This document shows, one piece after another, positions 1 through 11,795 of a stretch of 64,000 nt of DNA. Source of the stretch: Synaphobranchus kaupii (taxonomy: Eukaryota; Chordata; Actinopteri; Anguilliformes; Synaphobranchidae); the NCBI GenBank assembly GCA_029718625.1, contig CM056377.1, forward strand, positions 98,634,998-98,698,997, written 5' to 3'. The first letter of the stretch is position 1. The number at the start of each line of letters is the position of its first letter. Below the pieces are notes generated by a model, which was not told the DNA's origin, did not search any database, and saw only the letters and a program-made list of their open reading frames with translations. The translations under genes were made by a program, and so were the position numbers.

Positions 1-54
1 TTGCCTGTGTTGCTGGTTGTTGTTTTCAGAATACACTTCCTGTTTATTTTATAG

Positions 55-699
55 ATGGAATGGCAGCCTTTAGAGAATTTCTCAAGACAGAGTTCAGTGA
101 TGAGAACATTGAGTTCTGGCTGGCCTGTGAGGACTACAAAAAGATTACGCCTCATGCAAAACTGGTGACCAAAGCCAATGAGATTTATGAGGAGTTTATC
201 AACATTCAAGCGCCCAGAGAGGTAAATGTAATCATCTGATCAACATGATTGAACATGTTATTGAGTAACACGGCAAAAACCATTTGAATCCTGAATCAGA
301 GAAGCACATTACCACAAACAGAATCTTATTCATTGGTTCCAAGAAGGCATTTTCCAGCGGGATCATATATGCAAAAATGATAAAGCACAAACAAAAAGAA
401 AATCATTTGTATAACCATGATATAGGTGCAGGTTTTCTCATGATAATGTTCTGAGCTTATTAAAGGTTGATGGGCTGATAATGGATTTTACTATTTACTA
501 TTTTCAGATAAATATTGACTTCTACACCAGGGAGGCGACGAAGCAAAGCCTCAGGACACCATCTCCAGCCAGCTTCAGTGAGGCACAGGGTATAATTTAC
601 GGTCTGATGGAGAAGGATTGCTACCCTCGTTTCATACGATCTACGTTGTACATGGACTTACTGAATCTGACACAAACACAGTGTCAAAAGTCTGTTTAG
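55..699 (+). CDS. rgs8: 3' part of an RGS8-like regulator of G-protein signalling (two exons)
   Basis: Two exons of an RGS box are visible: 55-221 (167 nt, after an ATAG acceptor and before GTAAAT) and 508-699 (after TTTTCAG, ending in TAG at 697-699). The first encodes the box core with [17 protein letters not shown] and ends ...IQAPRE; the second begins [15 protein letters not shown] and contains [16 protein letters not shown] proteins speed GTP hydrolysis by Gi/Gq alpha subunits at the inner face of the membrane. The stretch AKLVTKAN...IQAPREINIDF.TREAT is closest to my recollection of vertebrate RGS8. The residue equivalent to the Gα-contacting Asn of RGS4 (Asn128) reads Ser (KQSL), as in the GAIP/RGS19 group; the Asp and Arg of MEKDxYPRF are kept. 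The 5' exons lie before base 1. The exon phase and the 167-nt exon match the RGS gene at 35346. RGS8 rather than another R4 member is inference. Confidence 0.85.
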
Positions 700-779
700 T
701 ACTCTGAAAAACATTATTTTCCTTTTAGAACTTCTAAAGGACAATGTAGAATTGTGCTGTTATCACATTAACTCCTATA
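700..779. other. 3' flank of the RGS8-like gene
   Basis: A short AT-rich 3' flank. I see no convincing AATAAA signal before the repeat that starts at about 780, so the 3' untranslated region may run into that repeat. Confidence 0.4.
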
Positions 780-1480
780 GAGCTCCGTAGTTCCGCCCCC
801 TCCTATCCCTGGCTGGTCCCGCAGGACTGCCGGAAGCCATTACCTGCCCCCACTTCGGGATCTTTCAGTCACCCTTATGATAATACAATGGCATTGTATG
901 TACCAAACTTTGACATATATGTGATACAAAGTCCATTATATACTCACCACTGCATTTAATTTGAATCGTATAATTAACGGAGTTTGAGAAACATAACTAC
1001 ACTACCCAGAATTCCCGGTCGTACAGTGCCGGCTCCCGCTTTTGCTAGCTACCAGCCGCTCTGCTAGCGAAAATGGCTATCACTCGGTCTGCTCTAACTT
1101 ATTATGGAAGTAGCTACCGGTCAAAGTAGCAGCTACCAGCCACTCTGCTAGCAAAAAAGGCTATCACTTTCTCTTATTATGGAAGTGAAACTAAGAGTAT
1201 CACCAAGGGCGAGAATCACTATCAGTCTGGCCATGTCAAAAGTGTCAGCTTTATGGCTTTCACTCCAGCAGTGGAGTCTTTTTTGTTGTTTATTTCTTGG
1301 ACATAATTACCAATTTTATAATTTATTTTAAAATGTGACAACCCTTCTCTTGGGTGTTTTGAATGTCTAGCTGCCTGAATATAGAAAAAAAACATTTTCC
1401 GTCCATTGACTTCCCATTATATTTTTTCCGAAAAGTGGCACCAGACGTTCGTCACCATAGTGGGCGGGACTACGGAGCTC
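780..1480. mobile_element. Non-autonomous TIR DNA element, copy 1 (GAGCTCCGTAG termini, TATA at both ends)
   Basis: The left end reads TATA-GAGCTCCGTAGTTCCGCC and the right end GGCGGGACTACGGAGCTC-TATA, giving inverted ends of about 20 bp. No coding capacity is seen. A second copy in the opposite orientation lies at 39384-40212; they share the CACTACCCAGAATTCC, AAAATGGCTATCACT and TTTCAGTCACCCTTATGAT blocks. Both copies are bordered by TATA. This could be a 4-bp target duplication, a TA duplication with a TAGAGCTCC terminus, or part of the repeat; two copies cannot decide between them, so the superfamily is unassigned. Confidence 0.8.
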
Positions 1481-1838
1481 TATAGTATAATAAGAAGGTA
1501 ACAAGGAAAGAAGCATGGTTAAGGTCATTTTGCACAACTTGGAGGAAAAATATCTATGGTGGAATTCAATCAAACACATTTAATCTCTTTAAGGGTATTT
1601 GTAATTCAGTCAAAACAAAACCAAACTTTCCCAATTAGTCAAATCTACCGTTGTACATATATAAAATAAAATAATACACTCGTAATGTACAAAATAAAAT
1701 TATACACCCTGTGATATATAAAATAAAATGTTCTATTCTATTCTATGCATGTATTCAGAAAATCTCCCTCCTTCATGGAACACAAGGTTTCACATGCAAA
1801 TCAGTATGCGATGATGTAGTAAATATGCAAATTAATAT

Positions 1839-2544
1839 ATGTGACCCGCTCTACAAAAATGAGTCTGATGTGGCCAAAACAAAGTTATTCATATGGCTTG
1901 AAAGAGCATAAGCTTCAAATTGGTGTATGTCGGAGTGCTCTACGGTATTGCATTGATTTATTATGATTTTTTGAAATAATATATTTTTCACAAATGTCAT
2001 GAAAAAAAAGATGATCTCTCTCGGCCATTTTCAATTGATTTTCAAAACCAACACTCCGATAACTTTTGCTCAGGAAAAACTGTAAAAATGGCTCAAAGTG
2101 AAATAAGAAACGAGACGAAGCTTCGGAGAATACGGTCATGTGCATGTGTATGTGCATACGATATCGACGCTACGCTTCCGTGTACGTGTCAAGTCAACGA
2201 TGACCTCATTTCCATTCCATTCGGTTGATACAAAAATGTAACTCGGGGGTGAATATAAAAACGATCGCAAGAGGGGCAAAAACTCGCAAATTTTATGCAT
2301 CATAGCAAACAAAAGAATTAACTTGAAACAAAAGAGTCAACAAAATCCTTTAATAAAACAACTTTAGGAATCAAAATGAATACTTCTTTCGGTTTTATCT
2401 GAGCATATGGATATAAAAGAAACAAAACAAACTAATAAAAAAAAATATATTTTTCAGAAATAAATCACCCCACAACATTCAATCGCCCTGTACGTGTAAA
2501 CATAATATGCGACATCCGACTCATTTTTGCAGAGCGGGTCACAT
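1839..2544. mobile_element. Non-autonomous TIR element with ATGTGACCCGCTCT ends
   Basis: Inverted ends of about 35 bp: the left begins ATGTGACCCGCTCTACAAAA at 1839 and the right ends TTTTGCAGAGCGGGTCACAT at 2544, with the inner GAGTC.GATGT.GC block also matching. The interior is about 0.7 kb, AT-rich, and lacks a recognisable protein. Flanks are AT-rich and the target duplication is unclear. A MITE-like element is the simplest reading. Confidence 0.75.
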
Positions 2545-5500
2545 ATGACATCATTTAGCTACTTCCAGGGACTTTTTGAGCATGCGTTAGTTACTTTCCA
2601 TTGGAAAAACTTAGTAACTATGGTTGACGTGAGCAGTGATTAGTGTCTGTTAACCCAATCTGCACAGCTGAATGGTTTTTTTTTGTCCAAGGCTGCAGAA
2701 ATAAAGTTTATAATTTTGAGAGTAGTGTATTATTTGAGATATCCATACACAATGGGCTTCATGCAAGAACCACTCGTATGCACAAATTTGTTCTTATGTG
2801 GCAGATAACAAATGTTTACAGTTTTATGGCATCCACGATTTTTCTCTTATTTTGGATTTACTCGTAGGTATTTATGGGTGGTTGCAACCTGCAATTAGGC
2901 ATACATTTTATTCCCAGAAACTGGTTGTTTTCATTTCGATCATTTAAAGTAAAATAAAAGTTTGAATTTATAAATTGCTCACCATAATCACATTACTATA
3001 TTGAAATATTTTTGTAGCCTACACATAAATGAATAGCAAGCATCATGCATTTACCTTCCACAATTGAAAACAACAGCCTCGATTCCATCAACGAACAAGT
3101 TGATAACCTAAATGCAAAATACAGCTCGTCCTCACTCGCTGCCTGGTCCAGAGCAGAGTACGACTTGCCTGATATTATCAACCAGAAATACATTTCGTTT
3201 CACTCCAGAATTACTAACTAGCCTAGAACATATTTTTTCTTCTCTTTTTTCCCCCCATGCGTTTCACTGGCTGAGGCCAGGAAAGCGCACAACTATGTGA
3301 AAGGTTTTTTCAAATTAGTTTGTGCAATTCATGTAATCCTGAGAGGTATAATCCAGGTGTGTAGGTTGCAAAAATAAATTAAAGAAAAAATGAATGAAAG
3401 AAACCCACACATTGACATAAAATAGGGAGAAAATTCAAACAAAGGTATAGGCTACAGGTACAGATGGGTACAGATGCAATATATACAGTATATATATATT
3501 CACAACATGCTTGTGTGAAAAAGTGCAAAAAGTAAAAGGTGAAACAAAGAAAACGTATTGGTTCTAATCAGTTCTCTTGAATTATGTGCTCATGATTCAC
3601 TGAGTCTTTTTTCTCTACCCCTTTTTTTGGTAAGATGCCAGTTTTATGAATGAGTCTTCTGGGAACAGGACAGCTGGTGGGGGTGTTAATTATGCTAATA
3701 GAGAATTTCTGTGAATGTACGGTCATTTAAGAACAGGTAAATTTATACTGGTTTGTAAGAATATTTCTGGAGGCGTGGTGAATCCAACATGAAGTCCACA
3801 TAAGAACATCTCTCAAGAATGAATATTAAGAGAAGAGAAAGTTAAGAGAAAAATAAGAGGAGGCCCAATGTGGCTTTCATATACAATCTATGGGTTTTGA
3901 ATGAGGTAGCAAACCTATAATAAAACAGTTGTAATTAAACCTTGATGTCGATCCAACTCCTTATATTGCTGCTAGCTAATGTTAGGTAGTAGGCTATATT
4001 TAGCATACAACCACACAATACTTTCCAAAATAAAACATCAACATCACGAGAACACCTCTGTGAATGTTGTGCAGTCCGAGGTTATGCTGATCCACTGGAC
4101 TGAATGATTGAGCATCATGAACCCACAATAACTAGTAGTAATAGGCTAGTGCTAAGTACCCTTCCGGTGGCGACTGAAGGATAAGTTACTGTACAAGCTC
4201 CTCGCAAAATAGGTTTATTTCAATTTCAAAGTCGAGTCCTGAGCTCGCATGACAGGATAACTAAATGAAAATTTAACTCAGAAAGTACTTGGTGTAACTA
4301 AATCTAAGGAAATTGTGTGTGGATTTTCATCGAAACCGGATCGGAACTGTAGGCACTAAGGCTGTTATTGACAGACAGACACACGGACTTGAGTGATTGC
4401 AATTGCAGCGCTACGCATGCACGGGTATAAAAATTAGTTTTCACCAAGTGCTCAACATCATTGGTTGCTGATTTGTCAGGCAGTAGTAAACTTACCTGCA
4501 TTCCAAAAGAATCTGTTTGCATTATGCAAAATGTTAAATCCAGCTCATGTTAATACCTCAGTAGTACACTATGGGAAAAAGATTGTTGTGTCCTTAAAAT
4601 TACTTCCTGGTAAAAATGAATCAATGTTGTGATGAAGGTCTTTTGACCGAAACTTCAGCACTAATAAAACAGGAGATTACTGCAAGATACGGTGTGTGTA
4701 AGTCATTTACGTTTATTCCAGATTCATTACCTTATCCAAGCACCCGTGAAAATCAACAAGGTGTGCACAATTTTCTCAAAAAAATATATCTGAAAACCTA
4801 TGCATTGAATTTGGATTTAATTGCTGCAACTCAAGCAGTTCATTTTCACCTGCTACCAAACTAGATACGACAGAACAATGCACTTGTGTGTGAGGTGCTG
4901 GTTGATTTAGAATGCCACTGAACATGGAATGGGAAAAAAATAGGGGTTGCTGCTAAAGTTAACACATTTTTTGATGTTTTGTATTGTTTTAAATTTGTAT
5001 TACGTTTAGGTTTATTCACTGCTTTGTTCCTTAGTTATTTCCCTCCCTCAGAGAGATAAAAACAAAACAAACAACAACAAAAAAACTGCAGCAAAACTGC
5101 CTTTTAATGGTGACCTATCATTGCAGTATTATTAGGAATCTAATTTTAAATAATACGTCCACATTATAGTGATGTTGGCTAATGATTATTACATTACATG
5201 TTTGCTTTGAGTTAATGCTATGCTGAAAGCAAGCAACCTGTATTAGATGAGGTAAGGGAGCTGTTTTTATTATTATGCTTTTCTAGGCACTGCATAAAAT
5301 TCATGAGTAGTGCTTCAAACAGATGTCCCACATTCAAACAATCATTTCCTTCAGGGTGTACAGTATGCATTAACACATTTCAACCAATGTGGTCTTCTTT
5401 GGGCAGTAAAGGTTTTGTAAGGCCAACTATTTTAACCATGCAAGCTACAGCAAATGTTACATCTGCTAAAACTCAAAAGGATATACTGTACATTTTCACC

Positions 5501-6130
5501 GCATACAACTGAACTATTAATATAATTATTCATATAAAAAATGTAATGCCATATCATATTTCAGCACTGTTGGTTGCCACTGAAATCATCTTTGCTTTTA
5601 AAAATCATGTTTTGAATTACCTATATTTTGTCTGTTTATTATTACATGATACATTTCTGTACATTTCATATCATATGCTGTAAATACCACAGACAAAAGA
5701 CACAGCTACATTAGTCAATTGCTTTATTCCTAAAATGCTGAATAAATTTTATGAATTGGCATTCATCATTTTAACTTTTTTTGAGCGATTTAGGTTTTAA
5801 TTTTATTAAAACAGTGGGGATTATAAAGTTGGTGACAATACATTTCCTTATGTACAAGGCTGTACATTTTTCACATATTCCCTTGCATTTAATGTAATCT
5901 TAGGACTTACATCAAATGCAACTCACGTACTGCAATCACATTTTTTCTTTTGCTACCTCAATCGTAGCATTGAAGTTCTATCTTGCTTGTTAGGAAAGTA
6001 GCCAATATTTAGTGATAAATATTTATTCCAGACAGTAAAATTTAAATCATATTTCTCATTGAAATTCATAATGAATTATTTTATGAAGATAGTCATTAGA
6101 TACAGGTAGTGTTAAAAAAAGGTGTAAACA
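2545..6130. other. Intergenic DNA, no recognised gene
   Basis: AT-rich sequence with only short chance frames, for example 82 codons at 4616-4864 and 69 codons at 5303-5512. Neither shows a family motif, a splice context or repeats, so I do not call them genes. An ATATACAGTATATATATA run lies near 3480. Confidence 0.6.
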
Positions 6131-6139
6131 TCAATATTA

Positions 6140-6700
6140 AGTCACTTCATAGGAGGTTAGACCACCACATGCCACCAGAATATCTTGCATCTTCCCTGGC
6201 CTAGAATCTACCAGTGTCTGGATTTCTGCAGGATGGTTGGGACACTTACTTCTACAAGAAAGTCAATCATTGCATAAAACAGTGTCTCATACATCATTCC
6301 AGAATCTCCCAAAAAATGTTTGCTTGGGTTAAGATCTAGTGACTGAACAGGCCATGGAGTATGGATAATCTTGTGCTGCTCATCAAAACACCTCATCTTA
6401 CAATATCACATTTTCCACTGCCAGTGGTCTATTGCCTGCACCACTGTACTTGCAAACATGCATTGTCTTGCTGAAATGAGAGGTTGGTGCACTGTAAATA
6501 GATAGTTATCCTGCCTGCTCTGTAGAGTTCTTAACAGACTGTTCTTGATTAAAGTGCCAGCTAATACCCTATATAGAAATTTGCAGGCAATTGATTTAGA
6601 GTTGGTCACTTGTTAGCCCTGCACCTTGAACTAATGCACAGACATTTTGATCCAGGAATATGCATTTATGACAACTGTTTCCCATTGTTTATGATGTCTT
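6140..6700 (-). pseudogene. Decayed Tc1/mariner-type transposase fragment
   Basis: Read on the minus strand, 6430-6470 encodes FQQDNACLQV, the second-Asp region of a Tc1/mariner DDE/D transposase. About 50 codons on, near 6340, comes TPWPVQSLDLNPSKH, the decayed [13 protein letters not shown] motif in which the catalytic Glu position is lost. The reading frame is broken and the N-terminal half is not recognisable. It is an old, dead copy unrelated in detail to the younger Tc1 elements at 61.5 kb and 7.6 kb. Confidence 0.7.
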
Positions 6701-7595
6701 TCCCTCTGGGCTGAATTCCATGCCGACATAACCTTAGACGATGTTCCTCATGAAACAGTAGCAAGTTGAGCTGTCTTCATTACAGCAAGGTCCTGCCAAA
6801 TGTGCCCCAAGAATCACCCTTCTTGTCTTCTAACCATGCTAGTCATAATTACAGGCAACAAAGCCTGCCCAGAATTATTGTGCAGAACATGCTTGGATGT
6901 TAATAGCTTAATTAACTCAGGAAAAGCACCTGATTTAAATATACTTTGTGTCCCTCATTTTTCCACCTTTTTGGCCACTACCTGTACCTCCTATCATAAA
7001 ATAGACAAAGGAAATATACCAGCACAAGCAGAATGTCTAGTTCAGTATATCCATCACCCTTGTTTGAAACTCCCTTATCCATCATTATTTGTCCTTGTCA
7101 TTTCAAGGTGTATTTTTTATTTTTTATATTTTATTTATTTATTTTTTTACAGATATTGAATACCACAGAACATTTCACACGGGGACTGATGGGACATGAA
7201 GTCCGGAATTTGGAAAATAATCTAATAATCAAAATCTAATGATCTGGACATCACCTCCCATTTTACCCTATGTGAAATGTTTTTGAAACTTACCTTTTGA
7301 ATGCACATGTCCACTCATATCCAGCAAATCATATTGATGCACCCATAATGCCCTGGTGTGTAAATGTTTTCATAATTCTTGTTTTTATGATCCCCAGATC
7401 ATTTGCCATTAGGTATGTAGTTATTGAGGTGATAGACTGTATTTTTCCCCTTGCTACTGAAACCCTATAGAGTGAAAATCCCAGGAGGTAGTCATAAGTC
7501 TATAAAGTTTACCAGTGCAATGTTCATGATATGTACTATATGATAAATTAATGGGATCCAAGAATGAGGATTTTCCAATATATTTTTTATATATA
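6701..7595. other. Intergenic DNA, no recognised gene
   Basis: A 119-codon frame at 6800-7159 is open but has no recognisable domain, and its 3' part is simple TTTATTTT sequence. Upstream bases may still belong to the decayed transposon at 6140-6700. Confidence 0.5.
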
Positions 7596-7914
7596 CAGTT
7601 GAAGTCGGATGTTTACATACACGTAGGTTGAAGTCATTAAAACTCATTTTTAACCACTCCACAGATTTCATGTTAGCAAACTATAGTGTTGGCAAGTCAG
7701 TTAGGACATCTACCTTGTGCATGACACAAGTAATTTTTCCAGCAATTGTTTACAGACAGATTATTTCACTTTTAATTCACTATATCACAATGCCAGTGAG
7801 TCAGAAGTTTGCATACACTAAGTTGACTGTGCCTTTAAATGTTTAATATTTGGTTGCATATCCTTTGCATGCTATGACTTCCTGATGTCTTTGACCCAAC
7901 AACATCAATAGACT

Positions 7915-8450
7915 TGATATCTTATTTGCTGGTACTCGTACAAGCAATACTATAACGTCTCTGCATTTGAATGGATCTCTATGGGAATTGGGGGGTGGGA
8001 CTAGATTTAGCTGTAAATTACACTGGAACAGTATGGAATACATGATTGGTAAAATGGCTGTAAGTCATCAAGGGTCTGAGGTATCAAACAACCCTCAAAC
8101 CATCACTCTGCTCCCAGATATGCAGTAGATATGGATGGATCACTTTAAGGGTTGTTTCTCCTGACAAATGTTCCTATTGAACTCTATGGAAAAATAAGCC
8201 AGGAGAAGAAACACTTCAAGTTATCCATCCATATCTACTGTGTTTCTGGTAGCAGAGTGATGATTTAAAGCTTGTTTGATATGTAAGACCCTTGATGACT
8301 TAGAGCCAGTTAGCCAACCATGTGTTTCCATACTGCTCCAGTGTAATTTACAGCTAAATCTAGTCCCACCCCCCAATTCCCATAGAGATACATTCAAATG
8401 CAGAGACGTTATAGTATCGCTTGTAAGAGTACCAGAAAATCAGATATCAA
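7915..8450. repeat. Foldback (palindromic) repeat, 'GGATCTCTATGGGAATTGGGG' family
   Basis: 7915-8180 is repeated as its reverse complement in 8190-8450. The left arm has GATATCTTATTTGCTGGTAC, then ATGGATCTCTATGGGAATTG, then CACTCTGCTCCCAGATA. The right arm carries the same blocks in reverse, ending in ACCAGAAAATCAGATATC. Family copies or fragments also occur at 12546-12830, 43720-43850, 58035-58250 and 58715-58855. No protein is encoded. Confidence 0.85.
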
Positions 8451-8564
8451 GGGCTCTATCTTGGCGATCTTGGCGCTTGGTCTAAGCGCATGGCGTAAAG
8501 TCTATTTACGCATGGCGTAAAGTCCACACGCCCTGCCTTTAAGAAGAAATAAAGCCCTAAAGTC

Positions 8565-9139
8565 AGTATGATAAAACGCCCTGTCTCTTAGTAAGAAACT
8601 ACCATACAAATACATACAATCAAACAAAGACTCCTCTCGTTTTCACGGAAGACAGCAGACAGAGAGAGGAGAGAGACAGAAAAGGGCAAAAGATCTAGGC
8701 AACAGACAAAAAGGAAAGACCAGAAAGCGGTGACAGAAACGAGCACACAAAAAAGGAATTCAACCTTAAAGCTCAAAGCACAAAGGCAAGTCCCGCAAAA
8801 CTCCAATAAAGCACAACGGAGCAAAACGGTCTCCATAAAAACTTAGACCTAATCATACTGGCTAAACATTAAAAGGGCAAAATAATACCGCACACAAAAC
8901 AGCACAAATAATGCCAGACAATACACCACAATACAATCAACAAACAATCAATATCAAAGCCCAGAACGAAGGGAACATGGGCTTATATAGCTCACCGGCA
9001 AACGCGCACACCTGTGAACGCTGACAAGACTTATCCACAAAAAGACAAGACGGAGCCAAAACTCCACTAACAGAGCAGCGCCCACGTGTGGCGACCGAGG
9101 AACACGACCGCAAGGGAAAGAGGGTCATAAACCATGACA
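8565..9139 (-). mobile_element. LTR fragment related to the solo LTR at 49748
   Basis: Plus-strand bases 8975-9139 (GGGCTTATATAGCTCACCGG ... GCAGCGCCCACGTGTGGCGACCGAGG ... AAACCATGACA) match the end of the LTR at 49748-51439 block by block. On the minus strand this is an LTR start (TGTCATGGTTTATG) with a TATA box. The other end lacks a TG/CA boundary, so the copy is truncated; its left limit is approximate. Confidence 0.6.
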
Positions 9140-9340
9140 GAAACAGACCTGCTCCTGTAAAGCACACATGCAGATAATGGCATTAAAATTAATTATAAAT
9201 TAATTGTGTAACGTGCTGAAAATTTGTTTTCGTTTCTAATTAGATGCTTAGTTCTCTTTAAAATGTTTTGTTCCATTATGCAATAACAGGTGAAATCAGC
9301 GGGGTTTTAATAAGCTGAGAGTATGGAAACTGTAATTTAA

Positions 9341-9850
9341 AAAATATAATAATAATAATAATACCTCGTTTTTATATAGTGCCTTTCGCAATACTCAAAG
9401 CACTTACAGTGACAAGGGGGAAACTCGCCTCTACCACCACCAATGTGTAGCACCCATCTGGGTGATGCAGTGGCAGCCATTTTGCGCCAGAATGCTCACC
9501 ACAAATCAGCTGAGGAGAGGGAGAGAATGATTATTAGCCAATTAAACTGGGGGATGATTAGGTGGCAGAATGAAAGAGCCAGGTTGGGAATTTAGCCAGG
9601 ACACCGGGGAAACCCCTACTCTTTGCGATAAGTGTCATGGGATCTTTAATGACCACAGTGAGTCAGGACCTCGGTTTTAACGTCTCATCCAAAAGATGGC
9701 ATCTCCTACAGCACAGTGTCCCCATCACTGCACTGAGGCATTGGGATTTATTTGACCAGAGGGAAGATTCCCCCCTACTGGTCCACCAACACCACTTCCA
9801 GCAGCAACTTAGTTTTCCCAGGTGGTCAGCAGGAGCAGATTGTCTGGTGG
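9341..9850 (-). mobile_element. 3' end of a non-LTR retrotransposon (minus strand)
   Basis: On the minus strand the sequence runs through a block that includes GATGAGACGTTAAAACCGAG, AAAGATCCCATGACACTTAT and CACATTGGTGGTGGTAGAGG. It ends in AAGTGCTTTGAGTATTGCG ... (TTAT)n. This is the 3' tail form of common fish LINE/SINE families, with a terminal ATT repeat in place of poly-A. It sits inside the Harbinger-like element. Confidence 0.7.
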
Positions 9851-11096
9851 TATGGCTGCTGGCATGTGAAGGACGAAGAATAGCTAAGGTTACAATTCAG
9901 TTAACAAGGTGACATTTAGCTCCGTTTTTTAACCATAGGCTATCGAAAAAACCTTATGCACAGCGAATCCGCTGTAGCCTAGGCTATTGAAAAACAATAA
10001 ATGCAATATTCACTGGACAAGGTTTTGAACTTTTTTCATTCACAACCATTCTATTTACTTACAGGCTGTATTCCTAGATAAACAGAGCTGTTTTGTAATG
10101 ACATCTGAAGCGCATTTTCAGAACTCAAATGTCCGTCTATTGCAGTGCGCGACTTTTCCATTGAATGACAATTCACACATTAGGTGTAAATGACAATTTG
10201 CGCATTAGGCTTGATATAGGTGTTATCAGTTCCTTTTTAATGGATAGCCATTGTCCCACACCATCGCACATCGCTTGGATGTTGATGGACTAAGCTGACG
10301 GACAGGTATGTGGTCTTTGACCTATGGACCCTTTTATTATTATGCATTTTTTGATATAGCCTACACAATAATAATATTTCACATTGTAATCTTGATATTT
10401 TAGTCATGCTTGTGCGCGCCCCTGTGTGTAACAGACTGGAGGGTGTACGCGCGTTGTGCACACGCCTATGTAGACACACTTATATGCGTCGTTAAAATAA
10501 CATGTAAACAACTGTGACATGACTTTAGACCAGGTTTGTGGTGGTTCTAGCGCAAGCGTTTTCTGCTGGCTCAAGATAGCAATACGCCAAAAATAATCCT
10601 GGCCACTCCTCATTTTAAGACCAACACGCCCAGTTCACTTGCAACTGGCGCAAGAATACATGGTATTTAAACGACGTGAATGCAAGGTGTTATAATGAAC
10701 CATGCGCCGGGTGTAAGATAGCAAAGACACTTGCGTTTGGGTTAGCGCTGCTTAGCGCCGGGTGTAAGATAGGGCCCCAAGTCTTTTGATGTTGTTGGGT
10801 CACAGACATCAGGAATTCATGGCATGCAAAGCATATGTGACCAAATATTAAAAATTTAAAGGAACGGTCAACTTAGTGTATGTAAACTTCTGACCCACTG
10901 GAATTGTGATATAGTGAATTAAAAGTGAAATAATCTCTGTAAACAATTGTTGGAAAACTTACTTGTGTCATGCACAAAGTACATGTCCTAACTGACTTGC
11001 CAACACTATAGTTTGCTAACATGAAATCTGTGGAGTGGTTGAAAATTAGTTTTAATGACTTCAAACTAAGTGGATGTAAACATCCGACTTCGACTG

Positions 11097-11654
11097 CAAC
11101 TAACCATAGCACAATGTCTGTATTAGAATTTGGATTGATTACATTTTCAGTATATGATTTAGAAATGTTTCTTTAGAAAGTCAGTGTGCTGTTCAGCTGG
11201 TCAGCAGATCATCTGGGATTTGTCCACGTAACTGCAGAATCCAGGTCAAAAGTATAACTAGGCCACAGCCATAAATCTGACCACTTCATCTATTTTCAAA
11301 TTTGAGATTATTAGAGCAGGAACCCACTGATGATGGGATGTACTCTTTTCAGTCGGCACTGTATTGTAATTTTGCTTAAGTAGGACAATCAATTCTACAC
11401 CTACATTTTTTTTTTGTTTGATCAACAAAGTATCCCTCTTGCACAGCACAAATTCCATATGACGAATTATATTTGCAAGCAATATAGTCTGTTGTGTTTT
11501 CCGATGCCCTTGCCTGTGTGTTTACACACTGAAAGCCATCAATTATGCAACAATGACTCCAATTGGCAGTATATGGTCAGGATATTTCTTTGTTAAGCAC
11601 TGTGCACATATTCTTAGAGTACAAATAGTAGCCATACCTGTTATAAAATCAATA
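11097..11654. other. Intergenic DNA, nothing recognised
   Basis: Short frames only. The T-run at about 11407 is the only simple sequence. Confidence 0.5.
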
Positions 11655-11795
11655 CAGTGGGGTGCAAAAGATTTTAGCATGCCTGGTCAAAATGCCTTTT
11701 ACAATTAATATCTAAGTGAACAGAAGCTAACCTGAGCTCAAATGGTACAAAGTATGACACGGTTCTAGAAATTTTAAAGCAAGATTACTATATTT

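Larger units (their letters stand above)
8451..10777. mobile_element. PIF/Harbinger-like element, GGGCTCTATCTT ends, CAA target duplication
   Basis: The left end is GGGCTCTATCTTGGCG at 8451 and the right end is AAGATAGGGCCC at 10777. CAA lies on both sides (8448-8450 and 10778-10780). Removing the insert joins ...GATATCAA to GTCTTTTGATG, nearly the sequence found uninterrupted at 58840-58865. A 3-bp duplication and GGG-starting ends fit PIF/Harbinger. Sub-terminal repeats include GCATGGCGTAAAGTC twice near 8490-8525. No transposase is recognisable; the interior holds an LTR fragment and a LINE tail. Confidence 0.75.
7596..11096. mobile_element. Tc1 (Sleeping Beauty-type) terminal repeats around a foldback insert, split by a later insertion
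   Basis: The left end at 7596 reads CAGTTGAAGTCGGATGTTTA, and an inner direct repeat (CAGAAGTTTGCATACACTAAG) lies about 200 bp in. The right end at 11096 mirrors this (TAAACATCCGACTTCGACTG). Between the ends there is no transposase. Instead there is a palindromic block (7915-8450) and then a 2.3-kb Harbinger-like element (8451-10777) that separates the left three quarters from the right arm (10778-11096). An uninterrupted relative lies at 57567-59100. The terminal repeat sequences match those of the Tc1 copy at 61510-63083. Confidence 0.85.

Noticed and set aside
4616..4864. 82-codon plus-strand frame as a gene
   Set aside because: No recognisable motif, no splice partner and no conservation evidence available.
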